Assembly (NCBI GenBank): GCA_000531095.1
Contig: HG799465.1
Span: forward strand, 1,037,915-1,101,914
DNA from: Gemmata massiliana
Lineage (GTDB): Bacteria; Planctomycetota; Planctomycetia; Gemmatales; Gemmataceae
Length of the DNA: 64,000 bases
Reading direction: 5' to 3'
Made by a program: the position numbers and the translations under genes. The notes beneath the pieces are model-generated. The model ran no database searches. It was not told the origin of the DNA and saw only the letters and a list, made by a program, of their open reading frames with translations. Shown in pieces: positions 1 through 8,287 of this stretch; position 1 is the stretch's first letter; every line of letters begins with the position of its first letter.

Positions 1-2
1 AC

Positions 3-119
3 TGTCGCGATTTGCTGGAAACGGTCCAGTCGATTTGCCGATACAGACGGCAACCCGTGCATCTTACGCGCGACCTGATGGCGGAGGCGTCGGCGAGCTT
101 CATCGCCGAATTCACCTGA
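3..119 (+). CDS. C-terminal end of an unidentified protein (partial)
   Basis: An open frame enters from the left edge and ends at TGA 117-119. The 38 visible residues include LLETVQSICRYRRQP and finish with SFIAEFT. The fragment is too short for me to assign a family. The next gene begins 36 bases downstream on the same strand, so the two could be cotranscribed. The real start lies outside the window. Confidence 0.5.
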   Translation, partial: CRDLLETVQSICRYRRQPVHLTRDLMAEASASFIAEFT

Positions 120-155
120 TCGGCCGGGGCGCGAACATATATCCGAGGAAGGCCA

Positions 156-1028
156 ATGGACGGCCGATTTTGTCTCAAGTGGTTCGCGCTCGGCTTCGCG
201 CTCGCCGGCGCGGTCGGGTGCAACCGGAACAACGTACAACCGGGTCCGTTCGGTCAGATGCCGAACACCAACGGCGCCCCGAACCCGCTGACGCCCACCG
301 GCGGCAAATCCATGTGGGGCGGGAGCGGGTCCAACGCGCCGCCCCCCTCCGTTCCGGTCGAATTCACTCCCGCCGCTTCTAACAAGCCGGCCTCAGCGGA
401 CGCGCTGGTCGCGATTTCGGACGTGCGCCTCGACGCCGCGTTCGACGAGAAGACCGTGCCCGGGAGCAAGGAGTCACTGCTCGACCTGGCCCGCGAGGGG
501 TACCAAAAGGCCCTGAAACAGGAGCCGAAGAACAAGAGCGCGCTGCTCGGGATCGCCCGGTTCTACGGCCGGGTTGGTGAGAAGGAAAAGGCGATCGAGG
601 CGTACAAGAAGTACCTGACGATGTACCCGAACGATGCGAGCGCGGCCCACGAGGTCGCCGTCACCCACGCCCGCTGGAAGGACTGGGCCGGTGCGTGCTC
701 GTGGTGCGAGTTCACGCTGAAGATCGACCCGGAGAACCGCAACGTCAAGAAAACGCTCGGGTTCTGCATGGCCCGTGCCGGGAAGTGGGACGAGGCGTTC
801 ACGATGCTGTGCCAGATCATGCCGGAAGCCCAGGCCCGCCACAACCTCGCGGGACTGCTCGACCACATGGGCCACGCGGACGCGAGCAAGTCGCAGTTGC
901 AGCTCGCGGTGAAGGCCGACCCGAACTACGCCCCGGCCCGCGATTTCCTCGCCGAACTCGACCAACCGCGACTCGGCACCACGGACCCGAGCGTGCGGCA
1001 AACCGGCGACCTCCAGCCCGCGCCATGA
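156..1028 (+). CDS. TPR-repeat lipoprotein
   Basis: This 290-residue protein begins with a lipoprotein signal: a hydrophobic stretch and the lipobox AVGC, placing the modified Cys near residue 22. A low-complexity Pro/Gly/Asn linker follows to about residue 70. The rest (about 85-265) carries tetratricopeptide-like helices, for example ALLGIARFYGRVGEKEKAIEAY and GFCMARAGKWDEAFTML. TPR domains bind other proteins, so I infer a membrane-anchored scaffold; the partner is unknown. The start is supported by AGGAAGG just upstream. The gene ends at a strong hairpin shared with the convergent peptidase gene. The opposite strand is also open across much of this gene, which is an effect of GC-rich codon use. 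Confidence 0.8.
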   Translation: MDGRFCLKWFALGFALAGAVGCNRNNVQPGPFGQMPNTNGAPNPLTPTGGKSMWGGSGSNAPPPSVPVEFTPAASNKPASADALVAISDVRLDAAFDEKTVPGSKESLLDLAREGYQKALKQEPKNKSALLGIARFYGRVGEKEKAIEAYKKYLTMYPNDASAAHEVAVTHARWKDWAGACSWCEFTLKIDPENRNVKKTLGFCMARAGKWDEAFTMLCQIMPEAQARHNLAGLLDHMGHADASKSQLQLAVKADPNYAPARDFLAELDQPRLGTTDPSVRQTGDLQPAP

Positions 1029-1051
1029 TCGCACGAACGATTCACCAAACG

Positions 1052-1082
1052 ACACCGCCCGGCGAGAAACGCCGGGCGGTGT
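1052..1082. terminator. Hairpin between convergent genes
   Basis: A perfect 13-bp stem (1052-1064 with 1070-1082) closes a 5-nt loop. It lies between the stop of the lipoprotein gene and the stop of the convergent peptidase gene, so it may serve both. There is no long T-tract on either side, so efficiency is uncertain. Confidence 0.7.
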
Positions 1083-1107
1083 CGTCGCGTTTGAGTGGAA
1101 TTTCAAA

Positions 1108-3357
1108 TCACTTCGGACCGGCGGGGAGATTGTCGTTGAGGTACCGCGTCAGCAGCGAGTACAGGTGACGGCTCGTGTTTTTCCCCTCGTTGATCGAGTG
1201 ACTGCGGTTCGGGTACGCCATTAGCGTGAACGGCTTGTTCAACTCGATCAGCTTGTTCGCAAGCTTCTCCGCGCCCTGATAGTGGACGTTGTCGTCACCG
1301 GTGCCGTGAACCACGAGCAAGTTCCCCTTCAGCCCGGCCGCGTGGGTGATGGGCGACCCGCGTGCGTAGTCCTCGGAGTTATCTTGCGGCAGCCCCATGT
1401 ACCGCTCCTGGTAGATCGTGTCGTACAGGCGCATGTCCGGTACCGGGGCCACCGACATCCCCGTGCGGTACAGTTCCGGATGGCGGAACAGCAGGTTTAG
1501 TGTCATCGACCCGCCGCCGCTCCAGCCCCACACGCCGACGCGATTCGCGTCCAGGTACGGGCGCTGTTTCAGCAGGTCGCGTGCGGCGGCGGCCTGATCC
1601 GCCGAAGCGACTACGCCGATCTTCCGGTACACCGACTTGCGCCAGTCGCGCCCGCGCGGGGCCGGCGTCCCGCGGTTGTCCACGCACGCCACTGCGTACC
1701 CCTGCTGCGTCAGCATCAGGTGCCACAAGTGTTGACGCCCGCCCCAGCGATCGACCACCAGTTGCCCCGCGGGTTCGCCGTACACGTGAAACACGAGCGG
1801 GTATTTCTTCGTCGGGTCAAAGTTTGCCGGCTTCATCAGCCACCCGTCCAACTTCACGCCGTCGCCGGCATCGGCCTGGAAGAACTCGACTGGCGTTTGG
1901 GCCAGTTTCGCGACAGTTGCGCGGAGCGCGTCGTTGGTCGCGAAGGTGCGGACGACCTTGTGCTCGGGCAACGCGACCAGTTCCACTCGCGGGGGCCGGC
2001 CGAACGACGAGTACGTGTGGACCGCGAACGCGCCGTCGGGCGAAACGTCGTAGTCGTGCCACCCCGGTTGGTCCGCCGGCGTCAGTCGCGTGGGTGTACC
2101 AGTCCCGTTTAGGGTCGCGCGATAGAGGTAGTGCTGAGTCGGGTTGTCCGGGGCCGCCAGATAGTACACGTGCCCTGATTTCTCGTTGACGTGCGCGACT
2201 CGAATCACATCGAAGGCCCCAAACGTTACGCGGCGCACGGCCGTTCCGTCGCGGGTCGCGAGGTACAGGTGCCGCCACCCGTCGCGCTCGCTCACCCACG
2301 TGAAGGCGGCGCCCTTCTCGACCCATTCGACCGCGTCGTCGTGGACGTCCACCCACGCTCCGTCGCGCTCGGTGAGGGCCGTTCGCGTCCGCCCGCTCGT
2401 GACGTCGGCGAGCATCACGTCTACCGCGTTCTGGAGCCGGTTGACGCGCTGGAGCACCAGTTCGTTCGAGTTCCCGGCCCATGCCATCCGCGGGATGTAG
2501 AAGTCCGTGCGGGTGTCACCGGGAACGTCGATCCATTTCGTTGTTCCACCGGTCGCGGCCACGACACCCACGCGGCACGCGGAGTTCCGCTCCCCGGTTT
2601 TGGGATACGCGAACGTCTTGAGGGCCTGGTAGGTTCCGCTCGTGTTGTCCACGAGTGTGAACGTCTTCACGCCCCGGGTGTCGAGTTGCCAGTACGCGAT
2701 CTGTTTCCCGTCGGGGCTCCACCGCCACCCGTCGCGACAGAAGAATTCCTCCTCGTACACCCAGTCGAAAGTACCGTTGATGATTTGTTCCGACCCGTCC
2801 GCGGTGACCTGCGTTGCTGGTCCGCCGGCAATCGGTTCGACGAAAAGGTTGTTCTCACGCACGTACCCGACACGAGTGCCGTCTGGGGAGACCTTCGCGA
2901 ACATGAGCGTCGAGGGTTTGGCGTCGCCACCGAGTTTGGTCAGCGTGTTCGTTGATCGGCGGAAGACCCAGTAGTCGCCGCGCGTGTTCTGGCGCCACAC
3001 CTTCACGGAGTTGGTGAAGATCAGCACCAAATCGAGATCCTTCGACAGCTCGTACCCGTGAACCGCGATCGGTTCTTTCGCCCCGGGCGGAACGAGCTTC
3101 TCGGCGGCAACGAGCACCTCGCTCTTCCCGGTCGAATCGACCCGGACGAGGTCGCTCGCGCCCTTCTGCGTCTTCGACGGCTGAAGGGTCGTGTGCGCCC
3201 CGCCTTCGAGCCACTTCACCGACGGGACGTCTTCCCCTTTGAAGTCGTCGGAAGCGAAGATCCGGTCGAGTGTTAGTTTGGTCGGATCGGATTGTTGCGG
3301 TTGCGCGACGACCGGGGCCGCGAACAGCGCAACGAGCAGCAACGAATGGCGGTACAT
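1108..3357 (-). CDS. Dipeptidyl-peptidase IV family serine peptidase (S9B)
   Basis: This 749-residue exported peptidase is predicted to release dipeptides from the N-terminus of peptides. The chosen ATG (3357) gives a clean signal peptide (MYRHSLLLVALFAAPVVAQ); the longer upstream reading adds a charged, non-signal sequence. An N-terminal beta-propeller (about 40-480) carries DPP-IV-like sequences such as WVYEEEF. The C-terminal alpha/beta-hydrolase domain (about 490-745) contains the nucleophile motif GWSGGGS, the Asp region GTGDDNVH and the catalytic His in SHSIN. The usual nucleophile motif is GWSYGG, so a Gly replaces the Tyr. Length is normal for DPP-IV. Acylaminoacyl peptidase or another S9 subfamily is less likely given the propeller motif. 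Confidence 0.9.
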   Translation of the reverse strand: MYRHSLLLVALFAAPVVAQPQQSDPTKLTLDRIFASDDFKGEDVPSVKWLEGGAHTTLQPSKTQKGASDLVRVDSTGKSEVLVAAEKLVPPGAKEPIAVHGYELSKDLDLVLIFTNSVKVWRQNTRGDYWVFRRSTNTLTKLGGDAKPSTLMFAKVSPDGTRVGYVRENNLFVEPIAGGPATQVTADGSEQIINGTFDWVYEEEFFCRDGWRWSPDGKQIAYWQLDTRGVKTFTLVDNTSGTYQALKTFAYPKTGERNSACRVGVVAATGGTTKWIDVPGDTRTDFYIPRMAWAGNSNELVLQRVNRLQNAVDVMLADVTSGRTRTALTERDGAWVDVHDDAVEWVEKGAAFTWVSERDGWRHLYLATRDGTAVRRVTFGAFDVIRVAHVNEKSGHVYYLAAPDNPTQHYLYRATLNGTGTPTRLTPADQPGWHDYDVSPDGAFAVHTYSSFGRPPRVELVALPEHKVVRTFATNDALRATVAKLAQTPVEFFQADAGDGVKLDGWLMKPANFDPTKKYPLVFHVYGEPAGQLVVDRWGGRQHLWHLMLTQQGYAVACVDNRGTPAPRGRDWRKSVYRKIGVVASADQAAAARDLLKQRPYLDANRVGVWGWSGGGSMTLNLLFRHPELYRTGMSVAPVPDMRLYDTIYQERYMGLPQDNSEDYARGSPITHAAGLKGNLLVVHGTGDDNVHYQGAEKLANKLIELNKPFTLMAYPNRSHSINEGKNTSRHLYSLLTRYLNDNLPAGPK

Positions 3358-3583
3358 GAACGCGCTCCGCGATGAGGAACGCTGTTCAGCGTGCGATCGC
3401 AGCTCGTGCCCGACAAGCACGATTGGGCAAGATGGGTCGATTTTATTGAATTAGCAGCCGATACAAACGGAGATCGGGAGACTTCTGGGTGTGTAGCAAC
3501 CTTCCGACACGATTGTGTAAGGCATACGTGCCGACCGTGGGCCGCTCTCCCTACGCGACCTTTTTTGCTGAGGTGGCGGTCTT

Positions 3584-4693
3584 TTACGTTTGTAGTTCGG
3601 TATTGGCGGGCTGTGCGGGCTTTTGCGCGAGTTGCATGAATCGCTCAACCTTATCACTACGTTTGATGAACAATTCCGTTGTGGTCGGATACATTTTGAG
3701 AACATCGGTAAACGTCGTTTTACCCTCTGAATCAACGACGATGTGAGGTGGGAACCCCTCTCGGTCAGGTACCTTGACAAACCAATCATCTGAGTCGTCT
3801 GTCCTCCGAATTACAAGAATTTCATTGTAGCCGTGGCCTTTGCCAATCTCCTCGTTGAATATTGCTTTAACGACTTGTGGAACTGAGAAATCGGTGATCG
3901 GTTTCATCTCCGCAGGATAGGCGAACGGCGGCATCTTGTCATGACGGTGATCGAGGACTGAGAAGAGGGCGTGTAAGAAAAGCTGAGTGAAAACATTTTT
4001 CTTGTCAAACAGCGAATTGTAGACTTGATACCATTGCGAACGAAAACCAAATACAAATAGCGTCCGCAAAGACCCAATGATAGTTGGCAATGCGAACGTC
4101 TTCTTCTTAATGTGCCACTCAACGAACAGCCGCTGATAAAACCTAGTATCACTTCCAATCTCATCGTCGAAACCGACAACTGCAGTAAAGAGTTGCCGAG
4201 TTGGACGCCACGTATCCGGTTGCTTCGCCTTCTCTTCCAAAACACGCAACAGATGCTCCTTCGCCCTCACAACGTTCTTCACACCCCTACGAACTTGGGT
4301 CTGCGAAAAAGTTCGCTTTACCTGAATCATCCCCCGCACGGCTTGAGGCTGAACTATTACGAAATCTCCCATCCGAAAGATTGGTCGATGCTCTCCGGTG
4401 TCGTGAATGAGGATGTCGATTTCGGGACAGTGTGTATCCTCTCCGTCAAGCCTTGTCCGCCCGTAGAAGAACCCTTTGTCGGCACTTAGGTGAGCGGGAA
4501 GGAACTTGCGTAAGAAGTCTCGAAAGAGGATTTCGCAGAAATCGCCGGGCGCAGTGTAATCACAAGTCGGACCAAGCAAACTGTTAATGTTGTCGTACTG
4601 CGCAAGCATCAACTGTGCCTGCGATGAGTAGTAGTCGAGTAATCCCGGTGTAAGATCGAACAGTGGCAGGACGTTATTGGATTGTTGATTCAT
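3584..4693 (-). CDS. DUF6602-like protein with PD-(D/E)XK-type nuclease core
   Basis: This 369-residue protein has the pattern I associate with DUF6602: an early helical stretch, then PEIDILIHD (about 90-98), a short hydrophobic strand, and AVRGMIQVKRTF (118-129). The Asp at 93 followed by Q124-x-K126 resembles the D...QxK signature of Mrr/RecB-like nucleases. DNA cleavage is therefore plausible but unproven, and some DUF6602 members carry ExK instead of QxK. Base composition and codon use are visibly less GC-rich than in neighbouring genes. The upstream 100 bases are extremely AT-rich and carry a near-consensus sigma70 promoter. The gene stands alone, without methylase or helicase partners. 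I infer recent acquisition and possibly a defence role. Confidence 0.65.
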   Translation of the reverse strand: MNQQSNNVLPLFDLTPGLLDYYSSQAQLMLAQYDNINSLLGPTCDYTAPGDFCEILFRDFLRKFLPAHLSADKGFFYGRTRLDGEDTHCPEIDILIHDTGEHRPIFRMGDFVIVQPQAVRGMIQVKRTFSQTQVRRGVKNVVRAKEHLLRVLEEKAKQPDTWRPTRQLFTAVVGFDDEIGSDTRFYQRLFVEWHIKKKTFALPTIIGSLRTLFVFGFRSQWYQVYNSLFDKKNVFTQLFLHALFSVLDHRHDKMPPFAYPAEMKPITDFSVPQVVKAIFNEEIGKGHGYNEILVIRRTDDSDDWFVKVPDREGFPPHIVVDSEGKTTFTDVLKMYPTTTELFIKRSDKVERFMQLAQKPAQPANTELQT

Positions 4694-5056
4694 TGTCTTC
4701 TCTTCTGTTTGTATGTTGATATTATAATTATTTATATATTAAATATCAATTAAATATTTAAAATAAGATTGTATTAAATTAATTTAGATCGAGCGAATGT
4801 CATAATACCTAACCACACGGTTGCAAACCCACAACCCCATCTCGGCGTTGCACAGGCCTACCACTTTCTCCGACCCACTAATGAAGATAACAAGGCTTAA
4901 GCTCAGCACATTCTCACAATCTCGGCTGGCCGGTTAAGTCTTGCCTCACCTCGAAACGCCACCCAGCAGCATACTATCCGCCTCGCCGGGACATCGCTCA
5001 ACCGTCGCCCGCTATGTTACCCGTGTTGGATTGATCGTGTTCGGAGAGGTGGTGGC
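4694..5056. other. Intergenic region, AT-rich on its left half
   Basis: Bases 4694-4795 are almost entirely A/T and hold the promoter described at 4721-4749. Bases 4800-5040 return towards the window average. I see no gene there, only the divergent leader of the cupin gene with GGAGAGG just before its GTG start. Confidence 0.6.
4721..4749 (-). promoter_or_regulatory. Near-consensus sigma70 promoter for the DUF6602-like gene
   Basis: Reading the minus strand, TTGATA (4749-4744) is followed after exactly 17 bases by TATAAT (4726-4721). That is 5/6 and 6/6 matches to the sigma70 consensus at optimal spacing. The start codon is at 4693, which leaves a short leader containing a purine-rich GAAGAGAAG. 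The promoter sits in an AT-rich block (about 4700-4790) unlike the rest of the window. Confidence 0.7.
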
Positions 5057-5416
5057 GTGGAGAAGGTAAACCTGGCCGAGAAGCTGGCGCTGATTTCCGA
5101 CCACTGGAACCCGAGGGTGGTCGGCGAGCTGAACGACCAGCGCGTCAAACTGGTCAAGTTCCGGGGTGAGTTCGTGTGGCACAAGCACGACCACGAAGAC
5201 GAACTGTTTCTCGTCGTGCGGGGGCGGTTCACGATGGAATTCCGGGACCGCACTGTATCCGTGAGCGAGGGCGAATTCCTGGTAGTACCTCGCGGCGTCG
5301 AGCACCGCCCGGTCGCCGAGGAGGAAGTCAGCGTCCTGCTGTTTGAACCGGCGACGACGCTGAACACCGGCAACGTGCGTAACGAGCGAACGGTCGAGCG
5401 CCTCGACCGCATCTGA
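5057..5416 (+). CDS. Small cupin-domain protein
   Basis: This 119-residue single-domain cupin contains the first cupin motif as HKHDHEDELFLVVRG (about 37-51) and the second as EFLVVPRGVEHRPVA (about 73-87). The His/Glu residues give a typical metal site. Such proteins are isomerases, oxygenases or small-molecule sensors; the substrate cannot be told from sequence. The GTG start is supported by GGAGAGG 7-8 bases upstream. A VOC-family gene follows 83 bases downstream on the same strand. Confidence 0.85.
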   Translation: MEKVNLAEKLALISDHWNPRVVGELNDQRVKLVKFRGEFVWHKHDHEDELFLVVRGRFTMEFRDRTVSVSEGEFLVVPRGVEHRPVAEEEVSVLLFEPATTLNTGNVRNERTVERLDRI

Positions 5417-5499
5417 CGACGAAAACATCGTGACGCCGTTCGAGAAGCCGTTTACCGGGGAGTAACGAACGAGACGGAGACGCAATTCGGGAAGCAAAC

Positions 5500-5895
5500 G
5501 TGTCACAGTCGATCTCCGCCGTTGCCTTGGTCGTCCGCGACTACGATGAGGCGATCCGCTTCTTTACCGAGCGCCTGCGGTTCACGCTCGCCGAGGACAC
5601 GGCCCTCACGCCCGACAAGCGGTGGGTCGTGGTGCGCCCGCCGGGTGGAGGTACAGCACTCCTGCTGGCAAAGGCGGTCACGCCGGAGCAGCGAGCGCGG
5701 GTCGGGGACCAAACCGGTGGGCGAGTGTTCCTGTTCCTCCAGACGGACGATTTCTGGAGTGACTATCGCGACATGCGGGAGCGAGGGGTGCGGTTCGCCG
5801 AAGAACCGCGGGAAGAGGAATACGGGACGGTCGCCGTGTTCCTCGACCTCTACGGCAATCGTTGGGATCTGGTGTCGCCCCGACTACTCCGTTAA
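5500..5895 (+). CDS. VOC (glyoxalase/bleomycin-resistance) family protein
   Basis: This 131-residue protein has paired beta-alpha-beta-beta-beta modules: ALVVRDYDEAIRFFTERLRF at the N-terminus and YGTVAVFLDLYGNRWDLVSP at the C-terminus. VOC members bind a divalent metal and act as isomerases, dioxygenases or antibiotic-binding proteins; this one cannot be assigned further. It starts with GTG (5500). Its last four bases overlap the end of the convergent methyltransferase gene. Confidence 0.8.
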   Translation: MSQSISAVALVVRDYDEAIRFFTERLRFTLAEDTALTPDKRWVVVRPPGGGTALLLAKAVTPEQRARVGDQTGGRVFLFLQTDDFWSDYRDMRERGVRFAEEPREEEYGTVAVFLDLYGNRWDLVSPRLLR

Positions 5896-6605
5896 ACAGC
5901 GGCCTTCACCGCCCCAAACGCCGCAAAGCAGACGTTCTTGTGGAGCACGTCGACCTGAGCGAACCCGACGTCCCGGAGCAGGTCGAGTTGGAACGTGAGG
6001 GGGCGCGGCGTGTCCTCTTGCTCGACGTAGGCAAAGACGTGATCCCGGTACACCTCGTCCTTCAACGCCGACAGGTACTCACCGTACCGGTTCCACATCA
6101 AACGCTGAACCGCCGGGATCGAGCTCTCCACTAGATCGAACACCCACACCGACCCGCCCGGACGCAGCGCCCGGTAGATCGCGGTGAACACCGACCGCCA
6201 CTCGCCGTCGGTGCGCAGGTGGTGCAACACCGCAGCGGCGACCACGATGTCGAACCGCCCCTCTCCAAGCTCCACCTCCCGGATGTCGCCCTGGAGCGCG
6301 GTGACCGTTCCGCTCGTGGCCCGGCTCACCCGCTCGGTCGCCCGGTCGAGCATGGGACGGCTCAGGTCAATGAGCGTTACGTCCAAGTTGGGGATGTGCT
6401 GAAGCAGTTTGAGGGTGTAGTTCCCGGCCCCGCACCCCACGTCGAGGACGTGTCGAGCGTGCGGGGTGGTTGCGGCTGCGGTTTGAGCAACGAGCGTCAT
6501 CGCCAGCGGCGCGTCAATGGTCGCCGACTGCCCGGTTTCGAGATTACTGAACCGCTCCACATCGGCGTCGAACCGCCGCCGGATGTCATCGACTGACGAT
6601 TTCAT
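5892..6605 (-). CDS. SAM-dependent methyltransferase (class I)
   Basis: This is a 237-residue Rossmann-fold methyltransferase. Motif I is VLDVGCGAGNYT (about 57-68), the acidic end of strand 2 is VTLIDLS, motif II-like ALQGDIREVE follows, and the motif IV region is FDIVVAAAVLHHL. The C-terminal part carries small helices typical of small-molecule methyltransferases. I chose the ATG at 6605 because AGGGA lies at good distance upstream. The substrate is unknown. The overlap with the VOC gene is at their 3' ends, so it does not imply an operon. Confidence 0.85.
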   Translation of the reverse strand: MKSSVDDIRRRFDADVERFSNLETGQSATIDAPLAMTLVAQTAAATTPHARHVLDVGCGAGNYTLKLLQHIPNLDVTLIDLSRPMLDRATERVSRATSGTVTALQGDIREVELGEGRFDIVVAAAVLHHLRTDGEWRSVFTAIYRALRPGGSVWVFDLVESSIPAVQRLMWNRYGEYLSALKDEVYRDHVFAYVEQEDTPRPLTFQLDLLRDVGFAQVDVLHKNVCFAAFGAVKAAV

Positions 6606-6742
6606 CGTTCCCTCGTGGAAATCAGCTTTGATGACGTGAAACACCGTACCGCCGGATTGGGCCGAGCGGTGCTGTACGAGTGCCACAAACGTGTTGCAAC
6701 GCAGGCAGCGAAAGTTGGCCGGAAATATGGGAGGGGAAAATG

Positions 6743-6775
6743 CGAAACGCCCCGGTATTGAACCGGGGCGTTTCG
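6743..6775 (-). terminator. Rho-independent terminator downstream of tRNA-fMet
   Basis: A perfect 14-bp stem (6743-6756 with 6762-6775) encloses a 5-nt loop. On the minus strand it follows the tRNA by about 10 bases and is trailed by a short T-rich stretch. Confidence 0.8.
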
Positions 6776-6785
6776 TTGAAAGAAG

Positions 6786-6860
6786 TTGCGGCGGTAGGAT
6801 TTGAACCTACGACCTCCAGGTTATGAGCCTGGCGAGCTGACCGGGCTGCTCCACGCCGCG
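6786..6860 (-). tRNA. Initiator tRNA-fMet (CAT)
   Basis: Read on the minus strand this folds as a full cloverleaf with anticodon CAT in loop CTCATAA. The acceptor pairs CGCGGCG with CGCCGCA, so position 1:72 is a C x A mismatch, the hallmark of bacterial initiator tRNA. The D-stem (GAGC/GCTC) has the initiator-type A11-U24 pair. The T-arm is GTAGG-TTCAAAT-CCTAC and the discriminator base is A. CCA is not encoded. The anticodon stem is CCAGG/CCTGG, so two of the three usual G-C pairs (30:40, 31:39) are present while 29:41 is A-U. A strong terminator follows. Confidence 0.93.
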
Positions 6861-7034
6861 TCTTATCTTCGTGAGGGAAGTTTATGCACGAAGGAGGCAA
6901 AAGGAAAGGGGAGTTTTTGGATCGAGTACCAAGTGCCGGTACAGGCCACTGAATTGACCCCCTTGCCGACCCCACCTAAGATAAACCGAACACACTTCGT
7001 CACATGCCGACGATACACGACGGGGACCGGTCAC

Positions 7035-7733
7035 TTGATAGTTCCGTTCATCCTCGTCATCTGCTTCGCGGGTGTCGTGTGCTTCATTCCGCTGGCACTG
7101 TACCTGCTCTGGCTCTCCCAAGTAACGCGGCGCGAGCGCCCCACCCCGATCGCGGGGGCGTGGGACTTCACCGGCGTCGCGATCGGACTGTCCGGGTTCA
7201 TCATGTTCGGCGGCGTGATGGTCCTGTCGCTCCTCCAGTCCAACGTCCGTTTCTGGATGCGCGGCAACTTCGAGCAACTCCGCGCCGTGTGGATTCAAGA
7301 GAAAGTCACGTGGTCGCTGCTCGTGTTCTTCTACCTCATGGTCGTGCTCAGCGGGATCGGTCTCGCGCTCCTGGCGCGGCGCCGGTCCCTGGTCGTTTAC
7401 AACGTCGAACCGGCCGTGTTTGAAGTGCTGGTTACTGAAGTGTTTGAGCAGCTCGGGCGCCCCATCGAACGGCGCGGAAACCTGTGGCTCTCCGAAGCGC
7501 CCCTGTTTGAACTCGATGCGTTCGAGGGGGGGCACACGGTCACGCTGCGCTGGGTGTCGAACGATCAGCGCCTCTTCGAGGACACCACCCGGCTGCTCCG
7601 CACCGCACTCGCGACCCAACCGAGTGACGAGAACCCGGTTTCTCGATGGCTGATGTCCGCCGCGATCGGGAGCGGGACCGTCGTACTTTGCTGTTTCGGG
7701 CTGCTCCTCTACGGCCTGTCCCTTCTCCGCTGA
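7035..7733 (+). CDS. Unknown integral membrane protein, four predicted TM helices
   Basis: I place the start at TTG 7035 because GGGGAC lies about 8 bases upstream and the protein then opens with its first membrane helix. The frame is open further back, but that stretch overlaps the tRNA. The resulting 232-residue protein has helices near residues 3-26, 50-72, 93-115 and 205-230. A soluble domain (about 120-200) includes FEVLVTEVFEQLGRPIERR. I do not recognise the family. The soluble part resembles no enzyme I know. The start is uncertain; the frame itself is convincing from its consistent hydrophobic pattern. Confidence 0.65.
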   Translation: MIVPFILVICFAGVVCFIPLALYLLWLSQVTRRERPTPIAGAWDFTGVAIGLSGFIMFGGVMVLSLLQSNVRFWMRGNFEQLRAVWIQEKVTWSLLVFFYLMVVLSGIGLALLARRRSLVVYNVEPAVFEVLVTEVFEQLGRPIERRGNLWLSEAPLFELDAFEGGHTVTLRWVSNDQRLFEDTTRLLRTALATQPSDENPVSRWLMSAAIGSGTVVLCCFGLLLYGLSLLR

Positions 7734-7830
7734 ACAATCCGCGAAGAACATTCGCGTCGAACCAGTTAAATCGCCGATACAAGTGGTATCGACCGGACCG
7801 AGTTCGGGCCGGGGTCGCGAGGACACGCGC

Positions 7831-8235
7831 ATGAAGCGTTTATTGTTGGCGATTGTGGCGGTCGGACTGACCACCAGTGCGGCACGCTCAGATTGGGGCG
7901 GCCCCCGTTCGGCCACCGGGCAGCAAGCGGGCGCTCCGGTCCAAGCCGACCCGAACACCCTGCTGGGCGCGGGCGGGCCGTACAACGGCGTGTCCCCGGA
8001 CAAGTACGGGCTGAACCCGCGGCTCCGGAAGCTGTTCCACCTCGGATCGCGTTCGAGCAGCGCGCCCGCGGCACCGCAATACCCGCAAATGGGCTACACC
8101 CAGAACGGCCCCGCGTACAACCCGAACGGATACCCGGCCGGCGCTTACGGCCCGGCTCAGGGCACGCTCGTGTTCCCGCACCACACGTACAGCCGCAGCC
8201 CGCGCGACTTCTTCATGCTCGATCTGAACCGCTAA
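7831..8235 (+). CDS. Small secreted Gly/Pro/Asn/Tyr-rich protein
   Basis: This 134-residue protein begins with a signal peptide (MKRLLLAIVAVGLTTSAARS), supported by GAGGA 7 bases before the ATG. The mature part is rich in Gly, Pro, Asn, Gln and Tyr (for example NGPAYNPNGYPAGAYGPAQG). It ends with a short conserved-looking tail, RSPRDFFMLDLNR. The composition suggests a secreted or surface structural protein. I cannot name a family. Confidence 0.7.
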   Translation: MKRLLLAIVAVGLTTSAARSDWGGPRSATGQQAGAPVQADPNTLLGAGGPYNGVSPDKYGLNPRLRKLFHLGSRSSSAPAAPQYPQMGYTQNGPAYNPNGYPAGAYGPAQGTLVFPHHTYSRSPRDFFMLDLNR

Positions 8236-8262
8236 GTCTGCAGAAACTCGATCGACTTCGTG

Positions 8263-8287
8263 CCCCGGGCGCTCACCACACCCGGGG
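8263..8287 (+). terminator. Terminator hairpin after the small secreted protein gene
   Basis: A 7-bp GC stem (ccccggg 8263-8269 with cccgggg 8281-8287) with an 11-nt loop is followed by ttattt. It lies between convergent genes and abuts the stop codon of the thioesterase. Confidence 0.6.

Noticed and set aside
4101-4500. Small plus-strand frames inside the DUF6602-like gene
   Set aside because: They are fragments without ribosome sites or motifs, opposite a continuous gene with a recognisable promoter.
6801-7034. Upstream extension of the membrane protein gene across the tRNA
   Set aside because: The extension lies over tRNA-fMet on the other strand and has no membrane or domain pattern; TTG 7035 with a ribosome site fits better.
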